From the NCBI RefSeq assembly GCF_021869535.1, contig NW_026262734.1, positions 72,687,839 through 72,751,838 on the forward strand: a DNA stretch of 64,000 nucleotides, in the 5' to 3' direction. The position numbers and the translations under genes were made by a program. A model generated the notes under the pieces. It did no database searches and was not told the DNA's origin. It saw only the letters and a list, made by a program, of their open reading frames with translations. Below, one piece after another: positions 54,515 through 64,000 of this stretch (its first letter is position 1; the number at the start of each line of letters is the position of its first letter). Source of the stretch: Mytilus californianus (lineage: Eukaryota; Mollusca; Bivalvia; Mytilida; Mytilidae).

Positions 54515-56830
54515 ATAAAATTGAGAATGGAAATGGGGAATGTGTCAAAGAGACAACAACCCGACCACAGAACAGACAACAGCAGAAGGCCACCAACAGG
54601 TCTTCAATGCAGCGAGAAATTCCCGCACCCGGAAGCTGGCCCCTAAACAAATATATATACTAGTTCAGTGATAATGAACGCCATACTAAACTCCAAATTG
54701 TACACAAGAAACTAAAATTAAAAATAATACAAGACTAACAAAGGCTAGAGGCTCCTGACTTGGGACAGGCGCAAAAATGCGGCGGGGTTAAACATGTTTA
54801 TGAGATCTCAACCCTCCCCCTATACCTTTAGCCAATGTAGAAAAGTAAACGCATAACAATACGCACATTAAAATTCAGTTCAAGAGAAGTCCGAGTCTGA
54901 TGTCAGAAGATGTAACCAAAGAAAATAAACAAAATGACAATAATACATAAATAACAACAGACTACTAGCAGTTAACTGACATGCCAGCTCCAGACTTCAA
55001 TTAAACTGATTGAAAGATTATGTCTTCATCCTATGAATATCAGGCACAATCCTTCCCGTTAGGGGTTTAGTATCATACCATCATAACATATATGAGAAGA
55101 ACATAACCCGTGTCATGCCAACAACTGGTTTTTAAATAAATGTGTTTAGTGCCGATGCAAAGACCCTATAAGTGAATCAATATTAACGCCAAAATATGCA
55201 ATCTTTAATGACCTGACAACAGTATCGTAACTATATCCCTTCTTAATAAGTCTATTTAAAGGTTTTGTTAGTTTCAGAGGTGAATACTGACATTTTTGTG
55301 CTTTATAAAGAATATTTCCATAAAAAATTGGATGTGAAATACCTGAACGTATAAGAAGTCTGCATGTTGAGCTATATTTACGAATGATGTCCTTATACCG
55401 ATGATAAAATTTAGTAAATGTTTTGACTAGTTTGTGATATCGAAAACCCTGGTGTAATAATTTTTCAGTAATACATAAATTTCTCTCGTTAAAATCTAAA
55501 ACATTGTTACATACACGAGCGAATCGTACAAGTTGAGATATATAAACACCGTAAGATGGTGACAAGGGAACGTCACCATCTAAAAATGGATAATTAACGA
55601 TAGGAAATGAAAAATCATCTCTTTTATCATATATTTTAGTATTAAGCTTTCCGTTAATGATATAGATATCAAGATCGAGGAAAGGGCAGTGGTCATTGTT
55701 AGTATTAGCTTTATTTAAAGTAAGTTCAACAGGATAAATTTCTTTAGTATACATACTGAAGTCGTCATTATTGAGAGCCAAAATATCATCCAAATATCTA
55801 AAAGTATTATTAAATTTGTGTATCAGATGTTGTTTCGATGGGTCTTTACTGATTTTTGTCATAAATTGTAACTCATAGCAATACAAAAAAAGGTCCGCAA
55901 TAAGTGGTGCACAGTTAGTCCCCATTGGAATTCCGATAACCTGACGATATACGGAATCTCCAAAGCGAACAAAAATGTTATCTAGTAAAAATTCAAGGGC
56001 ATATATAGTATCAAAGCATGTCCAATTGACATAGTTTTTTTGTTTATTGCTACTAAAAAATGACCTAAAAGAGTTTGAACATATATATTCACATTCTGAC
56101 TTTTTAAATGCCCATTTAATTAGGTGTGTGAATTTTTTCTTAATGAGAATGTGAGGCAATGTGGTATATAGGGTAGAAAAATCAAAACTTTGAACAGATT
56201 CAAAATCACCAATATATGCATGCAATTTATCAAGTACTTCCAACGAGTTCTTGACACTCCAAAAGTAATTAATTCCACTATTTTCGAAGGCCTTATTTGA
56301 ACAATTTATTATCAGGTTTTTGATTGTACCAAGTGTACTGGTAAGAAGAATAGACAATTTAGTAATGGAACAATGGCTTGAAGACGAAATGAATCTATAT
56401 TTGTAAATTGTTTTGTGTAGCTTCGGAAGCCAATACATAGTTGGGACTTTCATTGTATTTGGTTCTGCTTGTAAAGCGGTAGCTAAAAGTTTATGTTTGT
56501 TACAGATGTCGTTTTCTGAAAATGGAGTCAGTTGGAATGTTGGTGAATTGGTGATTTCTTTTTTCAGAACCTCAATGTAAAATTTACGTCAAACAATAAT
56601 AATATTATTAGCAGCTTTATCTGCCGGGACAAAAACAAATTCCTTGGCTAGTTCTTTTAGTTTATGTTTGATACGAGAAATAGGTTTATTGTGGTTATTG
56701 TTAAGAGTAAAATGTTCTTTAAAATGTTGAATACGAATGTTTACCTCATAACAGTATTTTTGATGTTCGTGTAGTAGAAAGCTTATTCTGACAAGTATGA
56801 CCTTTGCCTAAACCTAAAAGATATTTAAGA
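54515..56830 (-). mobile_element. Penelope-like element, longest copy (copy 4)
   Basis: Read on the minus strand: an N-terminal region in two frames (about 56830-56592: KYLLGLGKGHTCQNK, then NNNHNKPISRIKHKLKELAK, FVFVPADKAANNIIIV), a tga at 56591-56589, then the RT frame and a ~630-bp 3' tail (55145-54515) ending gaatggaga-complement ttctcaattttatt. The tail carries gcggcggggttaaacatg and caaccctccccctatacc complements. No GIY-YIG domain follows the RT; the protein stops 7 residues after SLIGSLHR. This lineage therefore appears endonuclease-deficient, or carries its nuclease elsewhere. Other copies: 19681-21065, 25296-25830 (tail), 46706-47716, 62935-63505 and 3246-3362 (tail end). Confidence 0.88.
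55146..56453 (-). CDS. Penelope-like reverse transcriptase (435 codons, open)
   Basis: An uninterrupted frame with PTMYWLPKLHK (residues 4-14), motif A FDFSTLYTTLPH with the catalytic Asp at residue 91, VRFGDSVYRQVIGIPMGTN with motif B at 174-183, and motif C YLDD at 220-223, so both active-site acid positions are intact. Downstream are CPFLDLDIYI, KIYDKRDDFSFPIVNYPF, YGVYISQLVRFARVC and the thumb-like QGFRYHKLVKTFTKFYHRY. The family synthesises cDNA on target DNA. The chosen atg is internal: homologous sequence continues upstream past a tga (56589-56591) that breaks the N-terminal VPADKAANN region, so the full protein was roughly 530-560 residues. Whether the truncated form is made is unknown. 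Neighbouring copies diverge from it by up to a few tens of percent. Confidence 0.88.
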   Translation of the reverse strand: MKVPTMYWLPKLHKTIYKYRFISSSSHCSITKLSILLTSTLGTIKNLIINCSNKAFENSGINYFWSVKNSLEVLDKLHAYIGDFESVQSFDFSTLYTTLPHILIKKKFTHLIKWAFKKSECEYICSNSFRSFFSSNKQKNYVNWTCFDTIYALEFLLDNIFVRFGDSVYRQVIGIPMGTNCAPLIADLFLYCYELQFMTKISKDPSKQHLIHKFNNTFRYLDDILALNNDDFSMYTKEIYPVELTLNKANTNNDHCPFLDLDIYIINGKLNTKIYDKRDDFSFPIVNYPFLDGDVPLSPSYGVYISQLVRFARVCNNVLDFNERNLCITEKLLHQGFRYHKLVKTFTKFYHRYKDIIRKYSSTCRLLIRSGISHPIFYGNILYKAQKCQYSPLKLTKPLNRLIKKGYSYDTVVRSLKIAYFGVNIDSLIGSLHRH

Positions 56831-57261
56831 AATACATTCACCGAAATAAGAAGGACGGAGAAATCTTGTATGTACAAGAGTACATCACGACATAATGAAC
56901 AAATTTTTAGATTGTCTTCGAATTAAAACACATTGATTTTCCGTCATAAACGTGTTCTGCAACTTAATCTTGTTTTACACATATTTTGTATTTATTGAAA
57001 ATATCAGTTTATAAATTACATAAGTTTGATCTTTGTTTTGTATTGATTATATCTATGGTGCATCAGTGCGACAACAAACACATCAGATTTACTTATTTAT
57101 TTATTTATAATTTATTTATTGTTTTTGTTCTATTCTTTTGTAATATTTTTAGTACAGATAGTGATAGACATGGGCTTTGAATTGGTCCTGTAACTGTTTT
57201 GATTTGATCGCCACTGATGAAATTGGTCCTGCATGTCTATCTAGCAATTTATATAAAAAAA
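56831..57261. other. No gene recognised
   Basis: May include the 5' end of the Penelope-like element. The + frame 56986-57180 is hydrophobic and AT-driven and has no supporting context. Confidence 0.45.
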
Positions 57262-57527
57262 AAGAAGATGTGGTATGATTGCCAATGAGACAACTCCCCA
57301 CAAGAGACCAAATGACACAGAAATTAACAACTATAGGTAACCGTACGGCCTTCAACAATGAGCAAAGCCCATACCGCATAGTCAACTATAAAAGGCCCCG
57401 AAATGAAAAATGTAAAACTATTCAAACGAGAAAACTAACGGCCTGATTTATGTACAAAATAATGAACGACAACCACTGAATTACAGACTTGGGACCGGCA
57501 CATACAGAATGTGGCGGGGTACATTAA
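57262..57527 (+). repeat. Mussel 'gatgtggtatg' repeat, second subfamily, copy 1
   Basis: gaagatgtggtatgattgcc, caatgagacaactccccaca, agagaccaaatgacacag, ccgtacggccttcaacaatg, ctataaaaggccccg, aaactaacggcctgat, aacgacaaccactgaattac and the core cttgggaccggcac…gtggcgggg. It differs from copies 1-3 of the first subfamily in the 'agagaccaaatgac' block. The minus-strand frame 57149-57385 is this family's usual spurious peptide. Confidence 0.8.
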
Positions 57528-57841
57528 TGACTATTTTGAAGAGGTAATTTGTTAAAATAACTTTATTGAAAATTATAAACATCTTTGACTAATTGTGTCT
57601 ATCACGTATACTTGACGTCATATCGCTACACAAATACATTTTTCTGTCAAGTTTACATCCACTGTTTCCAAATCACAATAAAATAAGAAATATTTACAGG
57701 ACAATATCTGCTTTTAATAGTAGATACAGCATTAATATAGACCTTCCGTATTAAACAAAAACTGCATCTGAATATCGAACAATGTTTGTATTTAACTAAG
57801 ACATTTCATTGACTCAGTTGATAGTTTCAATACCGACCGTT

Positions 57842-58131
57842 TTAAAACGCAAAACGCCCGTTCTGTGTCAATGGGGCAGTGGAAGAATTGCTATTTTGTC
57901 TACCGTAGGATTTAGAGTCACTCCTTGTCCTTGGTGGCCAATGAAGTCCTCCATCAGTGAAAGCAGAAATATTGAATCGTTCAGGACGATGTTCAAGTCT
58001 CTTCTTTCTCATCTCTAAGCACAATAAAGTGATGAGTACTGTAAACACAAGTACAGCACATCCAAGTGAACCAAGTAAAATTCTGAACATCCAGGACTCT
58101 TCCATTCTGTTAATCACACTTACATTAGCAG
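57842..58131 (-). CDS. Terminal exon of a small single-pass membrane protein (unknown family)
   Basis: On the minus strand the open segment reads AANVSVINRMEESWMFRI, then a membrane span LLGSLGCAVLVFTVLITLLC, then a basic cytoplasmic-type tail EMRKKRLEHRPERFNISAF, TDGGLHWPPRTRSDSKSYGR and finally STAPLTQNGRFAF with taa at 57844-57842. A stop lies upstream of AANVS and a plausible acceptor (ttcttattaaag) ends just before it, so I favour a last exon of a type I membrane protein with an N-glycosylation site (NVS) next to the membrane. Alternatively it starts at the Met of MEESW (58105) as an 87-residue protein with a signal anchor. A paralogue at 52421-52708 aligns end to end, which supports real coding origin. 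No upstream exon is recognised in the window. Function unknown. Confidence 0.6.
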
Positions 58132-58373
58132 CTTTAATAAGAAATTATAATAAAATCAAAAAGTACATTAAGGATAAACATTATGTGCCAAATTCGTTCT
58201 GATAAAATACATACTTACTTTAATATTTCTCTTAAAAATAAAGCTTACCCCCTATACGTTTCTCTGAATGTCTTCATGGTTTCATCGGCAGGTTTGCGTG
58301 ACGTGGGGGGTTGGGTTATGGATTCGATTCTCGGCCTTATCAGACTTAAGACTTAAACAAGAGTGCACACGCT

Positions 58374-58915
58374 GAAATGTCTCGCCTGCTTAACTGACCA
58401 TAATTAATTTGTTGTTGAAAGTCTTAAAGATATGGGTTTTAATACAAGTATCAAATAAACTTAACATTATCAACGGTCCATGACAATGAGGTTAAAGTCA
58501 GAATAATTGCGTATAGTATTTCAGAAGCGGCCATTATCACGTAACTTTAACCTTGATCACTGATCCATGAAATGAGGTCGAGCGCAGGTGAATCCTCTCT
58601 GACGGACAAGTAGACTTTGCAAGGAACCCATATAGCTATTCTATTCCTCACAAATAGTGAGAACTGCACAGGACAAAAAACTATACATTTTTAGCAGTCA
58701 CTGAACCATGAAAATGGTTCAAGGACAATGGACATATGACAAACGGAAACATCGTAACATAAGGCATCTGTTAAAAAGGTACAAAAAATCCAGGTCTTCT
58801 CCCCTCGGAAATATAAACCTTTATATATAAATACGAATAGTTTACGCCACCGCCGCCGGATTTTGACCCCTGTGTCTAGCATTGTGCAACCTTCCATACA
58901 GGCGAGGCAAAAAGT
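58374..58915. mobile_element. Mollusc repeat with gtctcgcctg ends
   Basis: Starts near gaaatgtctcgcctgctta and ends near cttccatacaggcgaggca, giving a short inverted repeat (cctcgcctg-like). Inside are ccatgacaatgaggttaaag, cactgatccatgaaatgagg, cttcacaaatagtgaga-like and accatgaaaatggttcaagg. It resembles the insertion at 42402-42973 in its ends. The minus-strand frame 58691-58897 is from this repeat. Confidence 0.55.
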
Positions 58916-59440
58916 ATTTGTTGCTTCTCTTCTCTTCTTTCAGAAGAGGAAACAAGTGTATTGACATAGAACATACTGATCCATATCCATACCAAACTTA
59001 CATAACTTATACGTTAATCCATCAATATAAAATCTCGAGTTTCAGCGATGAATATTAAAAAAACAATTTAGCTTTTGAAGATCCTTTCCGTCTTTTGTTG
59101 CTAGATCAAGTTGACTACATTGTTGACAACATTTTTTTTTTAAATGCGTTTGGGTCTTTATACTCCGACGATTTAAAAGGTTATGCCAGGTTTATTTCGA
59201 CAGGCATCTTAGAATGTGTTTTTATCATACATTTTAGTCTGAAACCGAACGGTTGATGGCTTTAATTTGTCTACCTTTTGCTTTCCAAAAGAAGGTCAAT
59301 AAGACTAGCTAATCTTGTAATAAGTTTTTACTGCTAGGAATCTTTGAAAATGGATAAAAGTGGATACCTAATTTAGCCTATTAAATTTCTAACATTTAGC
59401 TCTAAGGTGTTGGAAATTATTTATCATTATAAATATAAAA
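58916..59440. other. No gene recognised
   Basis: No coding motif, RNA gene or recognisable repeat in this stretch. Confidence 0.45.
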
Positions 59441-59850
59441 ATAAGAAGATGTGATGTGATTGCCAATGAGACAACTCTCCACCAGAGACCAAATGACGCA
59501 GAGGTTAAAAACTATACGCCTTCAACAATGAGCAAAACCCATAGTAACCTATAAAAGATCCCGAAATGACGAACGTAAAACAATTCAAACGAGAAAACTA
59601 ACAGCCTGATTTATTTACAAAACAAGAAACGAAAAACAAATATGGTATACAGCAACAAACGACAACCACTGAATTACAGGCTCCTGACTTGGGATAGACA
59701 CATACATAATGTGGCGGGGTTTAACGTGTTTGCTGGCGCCAAATCCCCCTTACCTGGGACAGTTGTGTATACAAAGCACTGAAAAAACATAACAAAACAC
59801 AAAAGACACAAAGTACAGATCTGAAAGTACTCGCAGTAACTGAAAGCTAA
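59441..59850 (+). repeat. Mussel 'gatgtggtatg' repeat, second subfamily, copy 2
   Basis: ataagaagatgtgatgtgat, tgccaatgagacaactctcc, agagaccaaatgacgcag, cttcaacaatgagcaaaacc, aaactaacagcctgat, cgacaaccactgaattacag and a complete core: ggctcctgacttgggataga, gtggcggggtttaacgtg, aaatcccccttacctgggac. It ends with gaaagtactcgcagtaactg, also present at 19430-19445. Confidence 0.82.
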
Positions 59851-60202
59851 AAATAAATATTTTCGGTTCACTTATTCAGTACTGTTATTAACATATCTCT
59901 TGCGGACTGCAACATTCTAAGCTAGGATTTTAAAAATCCATTCCAGCGTCCCTTTTGCTATTCATTTTAGTCATGAAACCTTTGTGAGAGGGCATGCAAT
60001 ACAGTTTAAGGGGAGGTATTGGCATTACTAACGTAAAATGTTATTTTTCACGACGTCAAAATATGACATATAGCGAACAGATGTATTTGTTAGCTCTATT
60101 TTTATCATAAGCTTGAACATGAGTACATAGACCCCTGTTCTTTAAAATCTCATTCGGCTAAATTATGTAGGAAGATTATTTGTACCATTTTTTATGAAAA
60201 AA

Positions 60203-60330
60203 TTAGTCCAAATATTTATGACGTTTTGAAAGGCTATTTTAATCTTTTGATGTCACACCTCCCTTTGTAGGAAGGCGTCACAGCAAAAATATAAAATAGC
60301 CGTTCAAGACGTCATAATTATTTTGGCTAG
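60203..60330. repeat. Inverted repeat with ~39-bp arms
   Basis: attagtccaaatatttatga through aggctatttta (to 60241) pairs with 60292-60330 (inverse ctagccaaaataattatgac … ggctatttta). The centre holds tgatgtcaca / aggcgtcaca. Likely a foldback MITE. Confidence 0.7.
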
Positions 60331-61300
60331 AAAAAAAATCACCGGTGAATATCTCTTAAGTCGATAGATATACAGAAAAAAAGCGTTTTGTTTTTTTCTA
60401 AAATCATGAGAAATAAATAAATATGAACTATTTCTAAAGAAGGTGCATAACTTTACAGTATACTATTATGCAGAGAAGAATTTTCAAATGTTTTTTTTTT
60501 CTTTTTTACAAAATCCGCTTGTGTTTTTCTTTTGAAACAAAAAAGTTCGGTAATTTCTCCCCAAAGGATAGAAATTTGAAAATAAACCGAAAAATTGAGT
60601 AAATATCTAAAATGTCGACCCCGTTTATCTCTAAAAGAAGCACATGATTGTATTTTTCTTAATTTCATATATAGATTGATCAGATTAAAGATAGCTTGTA
60701 TGTTAATGTCTCTTGAAAAATTAGCATGCGATCAAAACTGTATCAAGTGTGGTTAAGGCCAACCAAACTTCGTAATCGATTGCCGACTTTTGATTGAAGT
60801 GACGCACACATGTTGTCCATGTGAAAAGCACATGACAGATTTTGCTTGGTAATGTTCCTCGTCCGAGTCCTTTATTTAGGGACATGTAAGAACAGAATTT
60901 TTGACTGGATTTTTAATTAGTTCTTCTTTTTTAAAATGTACAATTGAATTGTATACTTTGCACATTTCAATCGTGTCGTAGAATTCCTTTTCGATAATTT
61001 AAAATGCACAATGAAATTTAATAATTGCTCCATGAGTAAACATGTGTACCTTCATTCTGCGATTTCTTCCTCATGTCATCTGAAATACAACATATACTTT
61101 TTGTAACATGGTTTGATTGATCATTGATTTAATAGAAACAGAAACAAATTCATATGTGTACTCAATTCGATTTTTTCGCATTTTAAACATTCCACATAAA
61201 TAAAAATGCATTTAGACGATTCAAAACTGCAGTTCTGACAGATTTAGACCAAGGTACCCCCTGCGTTAGGATGATTACTTGATATTTATTGATATTGATA
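60331..61300. other. No gene recognised
   Basis: AT-rich; the minus-strand frame 60453-60668 is low in complexity (KKKKK, FKRK) and has no recognisable motif. Confidence 0.45.
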
Positions 61301-61302
61301 AA

Positions 61303-61545
61303 TCGGAATCAGGACAATTCGGACCAAAGGTAACTCGGACCAAGACAACTTGGACCAATTAAAAGACAAATCGGACCAGTTTTTTAGACAACTCGGACCA
61401 CTTTTTATAAAGATAACTCGAACCACTTTTAAGATAACTCGGACCAGTTTGTAAACTGGATGGGCCTATATAAGGACGTTTCTAATCAAGTTCAAAGACA
61501 ACTCGGACTAGTTTTAAAGACAACTCGGACAGTTTGAAATACTGG
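61303..61545. repeat. Irregular tandem repeat 'agacaactcggaccagttt'
   Basis: The word tcggac(c) or a one-base variant occurs at about 61303, 61319, 61335, 61350, 61371, 61393, 61419 and 61440, and again at about 61505 and 61527, mostly preceded by agacaac or agataac. Spacing is 15-26 bp, with a gap near 61450-61500. Confidence 0.75.
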
Positions 61546-61974
61546 TCAAGCTCATTTAAAGAAAATTTTAATCAGGAGGAATTCATTTAGGAGATCAGCA
61601 TGGATTCAACAAAATAATGTGTTGGAGTAGAACGTTTCTTTCAGAGTTTTAACGTTTTATACGATGTATATTATTATAAAACTAACCATACCGAAGCTGT
61701 TCTTCATGACTTTACAGTTCTAGACTGTCAACTTTATACGGCATCAGGACTCGACTTAACCAACCCCGGGAGACGGATTTATAAAAGTTTTTCCAAACTT
61801 GTTTCCGAATCCCATATTTGACTGCTATGTAAAATTGTACTATTACATTGTTATAAATTTTTCAATAATAAATACTGTTTTAACTAAACTATAAGCCCAA
61901 TATTATTAAAAGAAGCTGCATCACAACTATAATTCCCAGTTTTTAAATATATTATTCAATCTGTATCTCTCATT

Positions 61975-62260
61975 TATTTACTACAGATTGGAATAAAGCA
62001 AATGTAACCCCAGTTTTTAAGGGTAACTAATGTAATGAGGTTAAACATTACAGACTAATTTTATACTAAGTATCTTGTCAAAGTGCATGGAGCATGTGTC
62101 TCAATTGGTGGTCTTAAACGGGAGCAATTCAACATAGGGACAGATAAATGTAGGTATTCAGCAGGGCTCAATGTTAGGTTCCCTTATTTATCTAACCTTT
62201 ATAAATGACATATTAATAGTAACTAATGTTGAAGCACTATCAAACAAGTTTTTGAAAAAG
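61975..62260 (+). pseudogene. LINE RT fragment (CR1/Jockey-like), internally deleted
   Basis: TDWNKANVTPVFKGN, a stop, then NEVKHYRLIL corresponds to the usual 'W..A.V.P.FK.G....NYRPISL' start of a non-LTR RT. About 70 bp later, GQINVGIQQGSMLGSLIYLT and FINDILIV correspond to motif B (QGSxLGPLLF..FINDL). The section with the motif A Asp between them is missing, so the copy has an internal deletion as well as stops. This is a different LINE from the two described elsewhere in the window. Confidence 0.7.
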
Positions 62261-62934
62261 GTATGTACTGATTGGCAGTATCATAAATTTACGTCTGGTT
62301 ATGTTTTTTGTTAGGTTTTGTGATTTTGAGGAGAAAAAGACCGTTTTAATATTTCTTGTAAACGAATTTATCTATTTGTATATTTTCGGGTCCTTTTATT
62401 TTATTTTCAGTTTTATTACTATAAGTAATGTAATACAAAGTGCGACCTAATATTGAATTGGGCTCAGTCTAAGGGTCACAAATAAGGGACTGTGAAAGGA
62501 AAATATAAACCAAAAAGGTTATATTCGGATCTCATTGATAAGACGGACACACGATACCATTTACCGTTAATTTAAAAATATTTTCACTCTCTCTGATGAA
62601 TTAAACTATTTCTGATAGATGGGGAATCATTTGATACCCTTGACCTCGTAGTCACCTACAGTGCACAGTACACATATACGTGCAATGTTGATGTTACATA
62701 CTTGCATGTTGTTTTGTTGTACTTTTTTAAAGTGCCGTTTTAGACTTTCTAAATGTTTGATAGTTTAACAAATAAGTATTTAATAATTACATATTGGTTA
62801 GCATTGAGTAAACGCATCAGCGAACAGAGCTATTTATATCTCATTTGTATTAAATCATGTAACAAATGAATGATGGTATGATATCAACATCATGATATGG
62901 TAATAATGTGATGTTATAAAAATAAGGAGTATTA
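62261..62934. other. No gene recognised
   Basis: Nothing recognisable between the LINE fragment and the last Penelope-like copy. Confidence 0.45.
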
Positions 62935-63505
62935 GTTTTTTTAAAGGACTGATAAGTTTACCCGTATCGTATCTAAATTTCCGGGCTCGCTTAACAACAT
63001 CACCGTAAAATTTAGGATGTGCTATTCCGTTTGAAATAGTTATCTACAGGTACAGCCAAACTTGCAAACCAAATATTTGAATCTATGGAAGAATTTAGTA
63101 AAGATTTTAAGTAATTAGTGGTAACGAAATCCCTGACTTAATAATTTACTAGTAATACATAGATTACACTCATTGAAATCGAAAATGTCACCACAGACAC
63201 GAGCATAGCGAACGAGTTGGGATATATAAACACCGTAAGACGGTGCCAAAGGAACATCACCCTCCAAAAAAGGAAAAATAACAATAGGGAAAGAAAAATT
63301 ATCCCTTTTATCGTAAATTTTTGTGTAGAGTTTCTCGTGTAAAATTGAAATATCTAAATCTAGGAAAGGACAGTTATTGCTGTTAATATTTGATTTATTT
63401 AAAGTAAGTTCCTTTAGGTAAATTTCAGCAGTATATTTAGAGAATTCTTGATTATTTAACGAAAAAATATCATCAAGATATTGGACATAAACTGTGATTC
63501 ATAAT
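62935..63505 (-). pseudogene. Penelope-like RT fragment, copy 5
   Basis: Minus strand: QYYESQFM, a deletion of about 25 codons, then ILDDIFSLNNQEFSKYTAEI (motif C), NCPFLDLDISI, TKIYDKRDNFSFPIVIFPFL, YGVYISQLVRYARVCGDIFD and LLSQGFRYH, then a stop; FTKFFHRFKYLVCKFGCTCR follows beyond it. It is closer to the copy at 19681-21065 (shared DIFSLNN, KFGCTCR, PLAPSYGVY) than to the copy at 54515. Stops and the deletion make it dead. No 3' tail is recognisable below 62935. Confidence 0.82.
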
Positions 63506-64000
63506 ATTGTAATAATTTTATATTCAAACAACTTATTAAAAAATCTTAATTATAAAATTTTTAAAACTATCTGAAAAAGGTTTTCTAGAAAATATAATAT
63601 AGTATATACATATATATTGAACAGAGTTTTAATTATTATAAGTAATAAACAAATGCAGACAAAATATTTGATTGCGTTGAGGAAGAGAAAATAAAATAAA
63701 TCTAGTTTATATGTACTTCATCTAGGCAAAGTTGACCTAAGGTGAAATAAAGGTCCTGAAAAATGTATTCAAGAATTTAAACATCCAAGGCCTTCAAATG
63801 TTTTGGTTTGAGAGCTCCTGGTAAAGCTAAATCTTAAAAAGAGCTCCAGACGCAACAAATCTATAGTGTTAATTTCTTGAAAACGGGAAAAGAATCACAA
63901 GACAAAATCCACAAATTTGGTAGGAAAAAAGTAACAGAGAAAAAGTCACATATCTAATAAATGTAGGAAAAAAAGTCACAAATCTGATAGAAAATAATGT
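63506..64000. other. No gene; short aaagtcacaaatctgat repeats at the edge
   Basis: From about 63895 units like taggaaaaaaagtcacaaat and ctgataga/ctaataaatg recur at roughly 35-50 bp and run off the window end. Otherwise no feature is seen. Confidence 0.5.

Noticed and set aside
57149-57385. Minus-strand frame YGLCSLLKAVRLPIVVN with a hydrophobic stretch
   Set aside because: It is antisense to the 'gatgtggtatg' repeat and recurs wherever that repeat occurs.

Overview
This is an AT-rich, gene-poor stretch of an animal nuclear genome. The interspersed repeats (the 'gaagatgtggtatgagtgcc' family, the 'gaatggggaatgtgtcaaag' family, and tails carrying a 'gcggggttaaacatgtt' core) match repeats I know from marine mussels (Mytilus and relatives), so a mytilid bivalve is the likely source. 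This assignment is by recognition, not by a search. There are no bacterial features: no operons, no CRISPR, no rRNA, no intact tRNA.

Layout. 0-9 kb: short tandem repeats, a strictly periodic palindrome array (4.2-4.4 kb), a tRNA-derived SINE, an orphan GIY-YIG endonuclease remnant, and other mollusc repeats. 9-12.7 kb: a decayed I-superfamily LINE on the minus strand (RT, RNase H, C-terminal Cys/His motif), split by two short elements that both sit at ATGT sites. 12.9-15 kb: hairpin repeats. 15.2-28.7 kb: one tyrosine-recombinase retrotransposon (DIRS/Ngaro type: gag-like, RT, RNase H, YR) blown apart by three insertions. These are a MITE in gag, a 5.5 kb inverted-repeat element in RT (itself holding a Penelope-like copy), and about 3.8 kb of repeats between RNase H and YR.

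30.1-48.6 kb: a tandem segmental duplication. Copy A (30.1-37.7 kb) and copy B (37.9-48.6 kb) share a dead LINE, a dead Penelope-type fragment and a 21-bp tandem array at the right end. Each carries private insertions, and the other copy shows the empty site, so exact element ends and target duplications can be read. 48.7-50.4 kb: a satellite of about 86 bp with a five-unit higher-order period. 50.4-64 kb: more repeats and a Penelope-like element whose RT open reading frame of 435 codons is intact (55.1-56.5 kb). This part also holds the only good candidate for host coding sequence: a terminal exon of a small single-pass membrane protein at 57.8-58.1 kb, with a broken paralogue at 52.4-52.7 kb.

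The coding material therefore belongs almost entirely to transposable elements: target-primed (LINE, Penelope-like), recombinase-integrated (DIRS/Ngaro) and cut-and-paste (inverted-repeat elements, MITEs). I found no convincing new multi-gene system. The more interesting signals are the nested insertions with frame-restoring empty sites, a CAC-ended element with a 5-bp target duplication, three unrelated short arrays with 20-22 bp periods, and the membrane-protein exon pair.
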